Positions 21,860-28,511 of a stretch of 40,080 nucleotides of DNA are shown one piece after another. Made by a program: the position numbers and the translations under genes. The first letter of the stretch is position 1. Each line of letters starts with the position of its first letter. The DNA is from an uncultured Treponema sp. (lineage in GTDB: Bacteria; Spirochaetota; Spirochaetia; Treponematales; Treponemataceae). The stretch is from contig CAMVDX010000023.1 of assembly GCA_947166355.1 (NCBI GenBank), positions 1 through 40,080 on the forward strand. The letters run 5' to 3'. The notes beneath the pieces were generated by a model that saw only the letters and a list, made by a program, of their open reading frames with translations, made no database searches and was not told the origin of the DNA.

Positions 21860-22538
21860 GGTTCTGATTGTAGAAGACGACCCTATGGTCGCAATGATTA
21901 ATGAGCAATACGTCTCTAAGAACAAAGATTTCTGTGTTGCCAAAACCTGCCGCAATGGTCAGGAAGCACTTGATTTTCTTCACAGCTCAGAGGGCACACA
22001 GATTGACCTTGTAATAATGGATGTATTTATGCCTTATCTTGATGGCATAGAAACCCTCAAAAAAATCCGGGAAGAAAAACTCCATTGCGAAGTTATAATG
22101 GTAACTGCGGCAAATGACCCTACAACTCTCGAAGAAACAATGCACTTAGGCGTAATAGATTTTCTGATTAAGCCATTCGCATACGAAAGATTCCAGGTGG
22201 CACTCGAAAAATTTATTGCAAACAAAGAAGCTTTTCGCGGTGCAAATGAGACAATTGATCAGAGCTATGTAGATAATCTGATTTCTGCACCTTCTTCTTC
22301 ACATAATTCAGAAGCAAGTCTTCCAAAAGGAATTCAGAAAAAAACTCTCGACCTTTTGACCGCTTATATGGACGAAAAAACAGGCTGGGTAAGCGGCGAT
22401 CAGATTTCTGAAGATGTAGGCCTTTCTAACGTAACTGTGCGTCACTACATGAATTATCTTGTAGAAATCAAAAAAGCAAAAAGTGAAATCAATTATGAAA
22501 CCGGCGGCCGCCCGAGCATACTTTACCGTAAGTCTTGA
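21852..22538 (+). CDS. CitB/DcuR-type response regulator
   Basis: The 228-residue partner of the upstream kinase has a receiver domain (about 1-120) with the acidic pair E8/D9-D10, phospho-acceptor D57 in LVIMDVFMP, the MVTAA switch threonine and K in LIKPF. A linker and a C-terminal helix-turn-helix follow (GWVSGDQISEDVGLSNVTVR, then RHYMNYLVE), the architecture of CitB/DcuR/MalR regulators, which activate transport and catabolism genes for C4-dicarboxylates or citrate. The start overlaps the kinase gene by 8 bp, so the two are translationally coupled. Target genes are not evident in the window; the nearest plausible targets are their own promoter and the downstream Rrf2 gene. Confidence 0.93.
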   Translation: MYKVLIVEDDPMVAMINEQYVSKNKDFCVAKTCRNGQEALDFLHSSEGTQIDLVIMDVFMPYLDGIETLKKIREEKLHCEVIMVTAANDPTTLEETMHLGVIDFLIKPFAYERFQVALEKFIANKEAFRGANETIDQSYVDNLISAPSSSHNSEASLPKGIQKKTLDLLTAYMDEKTGWVSGDQISEDVGLSNVTVRHYMNYLVEIKKAKSEINYETGGRPSILYRKS

Positions 22539-22562
22539 CCTCTATAAATATTCTGTTATAAT
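22535..22562 (+). promoter_or_regulatory. Promoter of the Rrf2 regulator gene
   Basis: TTGACC (22535-22540), 16 nt and TATAAT (22557-22562) begin within the last codons of the response-regulator gene. A GGAAGG ribosome site follows. Rrf2 genes are often autoregulated, but no operator is obvious. Confidence 0.7.
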
Positions 22563-22589
22563 CTATTTATATACAAGGAAGGTAGATAA

Positions 22590-23003
22590 ATGATTGTTTC
22601 AACAAAAGGCCGTTATGCACTGCGCGTTATGATTGATCTGGCAGAGCAGGCTGCTGCCGAAAATACTATAGGCAGAACTCCACTCAAAGAAATTGCAGAA
22701 CGTCAAAATATTTCACAAAAATATATTGAAGCCATTATGACTCTTCTTTCTAAAAATGGTTTTGTAGATGCCGCACATGGAAAAGGCGGCGGCTATAAGC
22801 TTAACAAAAAACCAGAAGAATACCGGGTTGGCGATATTCTTCGTCTTACAGAAGGAACACTTTCTCCTGTAGCATGTCTGGAACATGGCGCTCCTGATTG
22901 TCCGCGCAAAGATATATGCCGTACACTTCCTTTATGGACAAAACTTGATGATTTAGTGGAAAACTACCTGGACAGCGTAACAATTGCAGATTTAATGAAA
23001 TAA
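22590..23003 (+). CDS. Rrf2/IscR-family transcriptional regulator
   Basis: The 137-residue protein has the winged helix of Rrf2 regulators: MIVSTKGRYALRVMIDLAEQ, the recognition helix region NISQKYIEAIMTLLSKNGFV and a wing HGKGGGYKL. Three cysteines, C96, C104 and C110 (CLEHGAPDCPRKDIC), occupy the place that binds a [2Fe-2S] or other Fe-S cluster in IscR, RsrR and NsrR. It therefore probably senses iron-sulfur status, nitric oxide or redox change. The spacing (8 and 6) differs from the 6 and 6 of E. coli IscR, so the precise signal is open. It has its own promoter. No isc or suf genes are in the window. Confidence 0.92.
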   Translation: MIVSTKGRYALRVMIDLAEQAAAENTIGRTPLKEIAERQNISQKYIEAIMTLLSKNGFVDAAHGKGGGYKLNKKPEEYRVGDILRLTEGTLSPVACLEHGAPDCPRKDICRTLPLWTKLDDLVENYLDSVTIADLMK

Positions 23004-23029
23004 AAATGAAAATACCCAATAAGTTTACT

Positions 23030-23127
23030 ACCTGGTGTCATTCCAAACACCACGCCACATTTGCACTCACCTGCCACAAATGTGAGTTTTGGAATCTCAT
23101 AAATAGATGCTGAAACTAGTTCAGCAT
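23030..23127. repeat. Nested intergenic palindrome
   Basis: ATTCCAAA..TTTGGAAT encloses ACATTTG/CAAATGT, and a GCTGAAACTAGTTCAGC unit follows that is shared with the repeat cluster near 2068-2090. The position just after the Rrf2 stop codon suits a terminator, but there is no T run. Confidence 0.6.
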
Positions 23128-23242
23128 GACGTGATGTCATTAATAAGCATGATGTAATATCATTATTAGGCTTGACGTAATGTCACTAATAAACATGACG
23201 TAATGTCATTAATAAGTTTGAGGTAATATCATTATCTGGCTT
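23128..23242. repeat. Five tandem copies of a 23-bp repeat
   Basis: Units start at 23128, 23151, 23174, 23197 and 23220, with a consensus close to GACGTAATGTCATTAATAAG followed by CNT. Each unit contains the imperfect palindrome TGACGTAATGTCA. The array sits between convergent genes (Rrf2 ends 23003; the HATPase gene ends 23260), so promoter control is unlikely. Copy number may vary between strains. Confidence 0.85.
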
Positions 23243-23259
23243 AATCTGATAATCTTTTA

Positions 23260-23928
23260 TTAAACTTCTTCAAGCGTATCTTTAGGAATCTCAATTGTAG
23301 CAACAGTTTCGTTATCTGTAATATTGAATTTTAAGTTGCTTGTATTAAGCCCAAGTTTTTTAAGCATGATAATTACAGTAATAATTCCCAGCCCGGAACC
23401 TTCCGTTTGATCTATATCTGCTATGGCGTCTGCTAAATCAACATAATTCTTTGTTTTTTCTATCTTGGTCTGAATTCTCTGGTATTCAGCATCTGTAATC
23501 TTTGTATTATTTGAAACAGTAATTGTGATTACATCATTTGCGGTAAGAAGCAGGTGAACCATAAGTTTACCGCTTTTAAGTTCTTCCAGATAATGCTCAG
23601 TATGCTCAGTCAAATCTTCCTTAAATGCCTGCATACCGTTTTTATAATCTTTTTCATCATTTATATTCAGATTATTTTCTTTAAAGTATACTCGCTTTGC
23701 ATTTGCTTTGCTGGCATTATCAAGAAGTTCAAAAAGACAATATGACAGATAATTATAAAGATATGTCTGATCACATTCTTCTAGGAATACAGTGAGAATC
23801 TTCTGAAATCTTGTCTTTTGAGATGGTGTTAATGTATAACAGAAAAAATCAACAGGCTGCCGTGTTTTTACTGCAACTTTAATACTTTCGATTTCCTGTT
23901 CGCTAACCTCGGCTTCTTCCACTTTCAT
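23260..23928 (-). CDS. Stand-alone HATPase-domain protein (GHKL fold)
   Basis: The 222-residue cytoplasmic protein shows a histidine-kinase-like ATP-binding domain without a recognisable dimerisation or phospho-acceptor segment. Seen are an N-box (LFELLDNASKANAKRVYF, about residues 66-83), a central VSNNTKITDAEYQ and a glycine-rich G2 box (TEGSGLGIITVIIMLKKLG, about 172-190). The N-terminal 60 residues are acidic and helical. There is a long insert between the N- and G-boxes (about 85-125), as in some spirochaete proteins. It could be an anti-sigma-factor-like kinase, a partner of other signalling proteins, or a scaffold for ATP-controlled binding. AGG lies before the ATG. It is divergent from the cyclase gene. 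Confidence 0.75.
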   Translation of the reverse strand: MKVEEAEVSEQEIESIKVAVKTRQPVDFFCYTLTPSQKTRFQKILTVFLEECDQTYLYNYLSYCLFELLDNASKANAKRVYFKENNLNINDEKDYKNGMQAFKEDLTEHTEHYLEELKSGKLMVHLLLTANDVITITVSNNTKITDAEYQRIQTKIEKTKNYVDLADAIADIDQTEGSGLGIITVIIMLKKLGLNTSNLKFNITDNETVATIEIPKDTLEEV

Positions 23929-24015
23929 TATTACCTAATTTTACCCTTATAATACTAAAAAATCAATTAAAAAATTCTTTTAATAAATTATTAAAACGTT
24001 TTTAAAACAATATTA

Positions 24016-24021
24016 TATAAT
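24016..24021 (+). promoter_or_regulatory. Possible -10 box upstream of the cyclase gene
   Basis: TATAAT follows an AACGTT-centred AT palindrome (about 23992-24004). About 127 bp separate it from the first ATG. The rest of the 23929-24147 gap shows no gene. A second, leaderless-type option is TAATAT at 24156-24161, 4 nt before the internal ATG at 24166. Confidence 0.3.
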
Positions 24022-24147
24022 GAAACATGGCTATGCCAAATGATGTATTAAGTTTAAAGCTCTAAAGGGAATTTTTATATAGGGGCAACCTCTGAAAAAA
24101 CTCTCAAAAACCTCCGAAAACTGAAAAAATTTGCTTTTCTTCCATTT

Positions 24148-27100
24148 ATGCTAAATAATATATTTATGAGAAAGGTTTCAGCAGTTTTTTTTTCTTTTTT
24201 GATTTTTTCACATCTTTTTTCACAGAGCAATTTCTTTGATAACTATGTTTACCAGTCGTGGAATGCTTTTGGTGGACTTTCCGGAACAACGGCCAACGAT
24301 ATATTTCAAACTACTGACGGTTATATTGATATTGGAACTTATGAAGGTCTGGTTAAATTTGACGGTGTTGAATTTACAACAATCAGCCGGGCAACAGAAA
24401 AAGAGTACGGCTTTGTTTCGGTACGTACAATCTTGCAGGATTCACGCGGCGACATCTGGCTGGGTTCGAATGATGAAGGCTTGCAGAAAGTTCCTGTGAA
24501 CTCGGGAAATAAATTATATACTACAGCAAACGGACTTCCAAATAATTCGGTTCGTGCCCTCTGCGAAGATTCAAAAGGAAATATTTGGGTAGGAACCGCA
24601 AGCGGTGTAATTTACCTTACTCCAGACGGAAAGCTTATAAATCCACAATTTGATGCCGGAACAACATCTAACGGTGTAATCGCTTCTCATATTTACTGCG
24701 ATACTGTAGGCAGAGTCTGGCTCACAACTTCAAACGAAAATGGTCTTTTTATATGTAAAGACGGAGTTTTTAAACCAATTCCAGCCTTTGACAAATTATC
24801 AACTTATTTTGCAACAGCTATAGCACAGGATTCCGAAGGAAAATTCTGGTTTGGTCTTGGCGACAGAGGTGTTGCCACAATGAGCAACGGTGTTGTAAAA
24901 ATCCTGAAAACAAAAACCATTCTCGATTCAGTTCCTACTACAACAATCCTTCAGGATTCTAAAGGTATAATGTGGTTCGGAACAGAACATGGACTTGTTG
25001 TTTATACAAACGGAAGATTTATAGAGTACAACGGTTCCGAAGAACTTTCTGGTTCAAATATTAACCGCATCATTGAAGACCGCGAAGGAAACATCTGGTT
25101 TGCAACAGACCGTAACGGCATTGGAAAAATGACGCTCGGAAAATTCAAACTGTTCAAACTGGGCTGTACAGTTAATGGCTTTACAGAATTTCCGGACGGA
25201 AGAGTCTGGGCTGCTACAGATGATGGCGTTCTGTGTTATAAGGACGGTAACCCTCAAACAAATACTCTTACAGAATATACCAAGGGCATAAGAATTAGAG
25301 ATGTAGAAACCTTGCCTTATGGAGAACTTCTTGTAAGCTGTTATACAAAGCCAGGCCTTCTTCTCTACGACGGAAAAACAATAAAAAGCTGGACAACCGA
25401 CAACGGGCTTGCGGGCAACAAAGTACGGGTAGGAATAAGAACTGGTGATGATGAATATTATATTGGAACTACAACGGGCTTAAGTATTATTCATAAAGAC
25501 GGCAGCATAAAATCTTTTAAACAGAATACCGGCGATTTGGATACTGAATATGTAATGGCTATTTATAAAGATACACATAATGTTGTCTGGATTGGAACCG
25601 ATGGCGGCGGAATCTTTTTGATGAAAGATGAAAAGATTTTCAGACACATTACTACAGCTGACGGAATTTCCGGCAACGTAATTTTTAAGATTTCGCAGGA
25701 TAAAAACGGCAGCTACTGGATTTGTACAGGAAGTGGTATTACAAAAATTCAAGATTTTCAATCTTCTGCCAGTGGCTCTGATGCCTCTCCTCTTATCTGC
25801 AACAGCATCAATTCTGAAAATGGAATAGGAACGAACTCTGTTTTTCAGATTCTTTTTGACAGCTTTGACAATGCCTGGATTATCAATAACCACGGAATTG
25901 CCTCGCTTTCTGTAAGTGAGATTAACGATTTATTTGAAGGTAAACGCAGTAAAATTACAACTAAGTATTACAACAAAAATGATGGACTTGATTCCGATGG
26001 CCCTACTTCTACAGCCCGAGCCATTATAGATAAACAGGGAAGATTATGGTTTCCTCTTGTAGACGGAATAGCAGTTTATAATGCCCTTAAGGTTTCAGAA
26101 AGCACAATTACTCCACTTGTTCAGATAGAGACAATTACTGTAGACAATGTTGTTTACAAAGACTTCCGCGAAATGATAATCCTCAAACCTGGTACAAAAC
26201 GTGTAGACATTAAATTTACAGGAATCAGTTTTGATGCACCTGAACGCATTCTCTTCTCTCATATGCTTACTAACTTTGAAACTGACTATTCTTTACCAAG
26301 CCCTGAGCGCATCGTTTCTTATACAAACTTAAATCCCGGAAAACATTCTTTTATTGTATATGCAATTAATGGAAGCGGTATTCAGTCAAATAATGACGAA
26401 ATGATGTTCTTCTACCAAAAACCATTTTTTTATCAAAATCCAATCTTCTGGGTATTCTTTGTAATAACACTCATAGGTGCAATTTCTGCCTTCTTCTACA
26501 TAAAAGAGCGCAGAATGAAAATGGAAAATATACGGCTCGAAGCACTTGTTCAAAAGCGCACTGCCGAACTCAAAAAAGAAAAAGATAAATCTGACATGCT
26601 TTTACATTCGATTTTACCGAATAAGATTGCAAATAAGCTTAAGGAAACAATCGGAAACGATAAAGCATTCGGAGAAGACTTTGATAACGTAACCCTTCTG
26701 TTCTCAGATATTGTCGGCTTTACAAATGTTTCAAGCGGCCGAACCGCAAAGGAAATTGTTCGTGCGCTCAACAATCTTTTCAGCCGTTTTGACGAACGTG
26801 CCAAAAAGATGGGAGTAGAAAAAATCAAGACAATTGGAGATGCTTACATGGCAGCCTGCGGTGTTCCTGACCCTAATCCAGACCACGCCAGAATAATGAT
26901 TGAATTTGCAAAGGGAATGTATAAAGACCTCAGAGAATATAACGAAACTGCCGAAATCAAATTTAATATCCGTATTGGTCTTAACTGCGGCCCTGTAACT
27001 GCCGGAGTTATTGGTACAACAAAGTTTATTTATGATGTCTGGGGTAATACGGTAAATGTTGCAAGCCGTATGGAAACCGCCGCAAATCCAGGAACCATTC

Positions 27101-27234
27101 GCATAAGCGAAGCATTAAAAGAATATCTTTCTGATAATGGCTGCCAAGGAATAACTTTCAGCGACGCTATTGAATGTAACATTAAAGGAAAAGGTAAAAT
27201 GAATACCTATGAAGTTTTACAGGAGGAGTACTAA
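24148..27234 (+). CDS. Beta-propeller receptor adenylate cyclase
   Basis: The 1028-residue membrane sensor is likely to make cAMP. Order: signal peptide (SAVFFSFLIFSHLFSQ), two-component-type propeller repeats (about 30-620; many copies of DSKGNIWVGT-like strands), a Y_Y_Y-like beta domain (about 650-745), one TM helix (about 765-785, FWVFFVITLIGAISAFF), a coiled coil and a class III cyclase domain (about 840-1025). Catalytic features are intact: metal Asp in LFSDIVGF (D853) and in IKTIGDAYM, adenine-selecting Lys in EKIKTIG and Asp in FIYDVWGN, and the Arg in NVASRM. The Lys/Asp pair indicates ATP, not GTP. The start may instead be the ATG at 24166. Its 3' end holds the ribosome site of the UrtA-like gene, 1 bp away. 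Confidence 0.92.
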   Translation: MLNNIFMRKVSAVFFSFLIFSHLFSQSNFFDNYVYQSWNAFGGLSGTTANDIFQTTDGYIDIGTYEGLVKFDGVEFTTISRATEKEYGFVSVRTILQDSRGDIWLGSNDEGLQKVPVNSGNKLYTTANGLPNNSVRALCEDSKGNIWVGTASGVIYLTPDGKLINPQFDAGTTSNGVIASHIYCDTVGRVWLTTSNENGLFICKDGVFKPIPAFDKLSTYFATAIAQDSEGKFWFGLGDRGVATMSNGVVKILKTKTILDSVPTTTILQDSKGIMWFGTEHGLVVYTNGRFIEYNGSEELSGSNINRIIEDREGNIWFATDRNGIGKMTLGKFKLFKLGCTVNGFTEFPDGRVWAATDDGVLCYKDGNPQTNTLTEYTKGIRIRDVETLPYGELLVSCYTKPGLLLYDGKTIKSWTTDNGLAGNKVRVGIRTGDDEYYIGTTTGLSIIHKDGSIKSFKQNTGDLDTEYVMAIYKDTHNVVWIGTDGGGIFLMKDEKIFRHITTADGISGNVIFKISQDKNGSYWICTGSGITKIQDFQSSASGSDASPLICNSINSENGIGTNSVFQILFDSFDNAWIINNHGIASLSVSEINDLFEGKRSKITTKYYNKNDGLDSDGPTSTARAIIDKQGRLWFPLVDGIAVYNALKVSESTITPLVQIETITVDNVVYKDFREMIILKPGTKRVDIKFTGISFDAPERILFSHMLTNFETDYSLPSPERIVSYTNLNPGKHSFIVYAINGSGIQSNNDEMMFFYQKPFFYQNPIFWVFFVITLIGAISAFFYIKERRMKMENIRLEALVQKRTAELKKEKDKSDMLLHSILPNKIANKLKETIGNDKAFGEDFDNVTLLFSDIVGFTNVSSGRTAKEIVRALNNLFSRFDERAKKMGVEKIKTIGDAYMAACGVPDPNPDHARIMIEFAKGMYKDLREYNETAEIKFNIRIGLNCGPVTAGVIGTTKFIYDVWGNTVNVASRMETAANPGTIRISEALKEYLSDNGCQGITFSDAIECNIKGKGKMNTYEVLQEEY

Positions 27235-27235
27235 A

Positions 27236-28432
27236 ATGAAAAAAAATTCATTACCTGCATATATTTTTACTGTAATTCTGTTGTTTTCGTCTTTATTCTG
27301 TTCATGCGAACGTTCACACAAAAAGATTGTAAAGGTCGGGCTTCTTCATTCACTAACCGGTACTATGGCAATAAGCGAAGTTGCAGTACGCGATGCAGAG
27401 CTTCTTGCAATAAAAGAAATCAATGAACAGGGTGGCATCTTGGGTTACCAGATAAAAGCCTTAGAAGAAGATGGAAAAAGTAATCCGAGAATGTTTGCTG
27501 AAAAAGCCGGTAAACTCATTACTCAAGACAGAGTTGCTACAATTTTCGGCTGCTGGACTTCGGATTCAAGAAAAGCTGTACAGCCAATAGTTGAACACTA
27601 TTACAATTTGTTGTGGTATCCTGTTCAGTACGAAGGCTTTGAAGCCAGTCCAAACATCATGTATATGGGTGCATCTCCAAATCAGCAGGTTGTGCCTGCC
27701 ATCAATTACTGTTTTGAAAATATCGGAAAACGAATGTATCTCATTGGCAGTGATTATATTTTCCCACGTACTGCAAATAAAATCATAAAAGCCCAGCTGG
27801 AATATCTTGGTGGCACTTGTGTAGGCGAAAGTTATGTTCCTATGCATGAAGCAAGCTTTAACATGCTTATACAAGAAATAAAGAAAGCTAAGCCAGATGT
27901 AATTATAAATACTCTAAATGGAGATTCAAATAATCACTTTTTTGCTCAACTCAAATATTCAGATGTTTCTGCAGATGTAATTCCCGTAATGAGTTTTTCA
28001 ATTGCAGAAGCTGAAATAAAAAGCATTGGTGCCGACAGACTTAAAGGCAATTATGTCTGCTGGAATTATTTTGAATCAACAGACACAGAAAAAAATAAGA
28101 AATTCGTTTCTGCCTATAAACAGGAATATGGAGAAAACAAAGCCATAGGTGATCCGGTTGAAGCAGCATACAATGCCGTTTATTTATGGGCAGCCGCATG
28201 TGCAAAAGCCGGAACCTTTGATGTTGAACCTGTAAGAATAGCAGCAAAGGGCTTAAGCATAAATGCACCTGAAGGAATTATAACAATTGAAGGAATGAAT
28301 CAGCATTTGTATAAAACTATCAGAGTTGGTCAAATTACAGAAACAGGCCAGATTAATGAACTTTATGCGACCTCTGCCCCAGTTCGCCCGGATCCATATC
28401 TGAGTACTTATGCGTGGGCACGCGGATTGTAA
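27236..28432 (+). CDS. UrtA-like substrate-binding lipoprotein, without a transporter
   Basis: The 398-residue protein is a type I periplasmic binding protein of the urea/short-chain amide (UrtA, FmdD) group. It has VGLLHSLTGTMAISEVAVRD near the N-terminus, then TIFGCWTSDSRKAV, YPVQYEGFEASPNIMYMGAS, GSDYIFPRTANKIIKAQLEY and the C-terminal PVRPDPY. A signal peptide ends in a lipobox-like SSLFCSC, so it is probably a lipoprotein. AGGAGG at about 27221 serves the ATG at 27236. No UrtBCDE permease, ATPase or urease genes are near. Instead it is coupled to the receptor cyclase 1 bp upstream, so it may present ligand to that receptor. This link is inferred from gene order alone. Confidence 0.88.
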   Translation: MKKNSLPAYIFTVILLFSSLFCSCERSHKKIVKVGLLHSLTGTMAISEVAVRDAELLAIKEINEQGGILGYQIKALEEDGKSNPRMFAEKAGKLITQDRVATIFGCWTSDSRKAVQPIVEHYYNLLWYPVQYEGFEASPNIMYMGASPNQQVVPAINYCFENIGKRMYLIGSDYIFPRTANKIIKAQLEYLGGTCVGESYVPMHEASFNMLIQEIKKAKPDVIINTLNGDSNNHFFAQLKYSDVSADVIPVMSFSIAEAEIKSIGADRLKGNYVCWNYFESTDTEKNKKFVSAYKQEYGENKAIGDPVEAAYNAVYLWAAACAKAGTFDVEPVRIAAKGLSINAPEGIITIEGMNQHLYKTIRVGQITETGQINELYATSAPVRPDPYLSTYAWARGL

Positions 28433-28435
28433 TCA

Positions 28436-28506
28436 TGCGGATTGGTCACACGGATATTACGCGGATTATGTCACACGGATTGTCACACGGATTAGTCACA
28501 CGGATT
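28436..28506. repeat. Short tandem repeat (CACACGGATT type)
   Basis: About six imperfect copies of a 12-14-bp unit with core CACGGATT or GCGGATT (for example GTCACACGGATTA) fill the gap between the convergent UrtA-like and EAL genes. It looks like a minisatellite that could vary by slippage. No gene is present. Confidence 0.75.
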
Positions 28507-28511
28507 ATTAA

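Noticed and set aside
23128..23242. Plasmid-type iterons or a replication origin.
   Set aside because: The 23-bp units lie between chromosomal convergent genes with no replication initiator or DnaA boxes recognised.
27236..28432. Part of a urea ABC transporter operon.
   Set aside because: No permease, ATPase or urease gene is adjacent; the neighbours are a cyclase gene and a convergent EAL gene.
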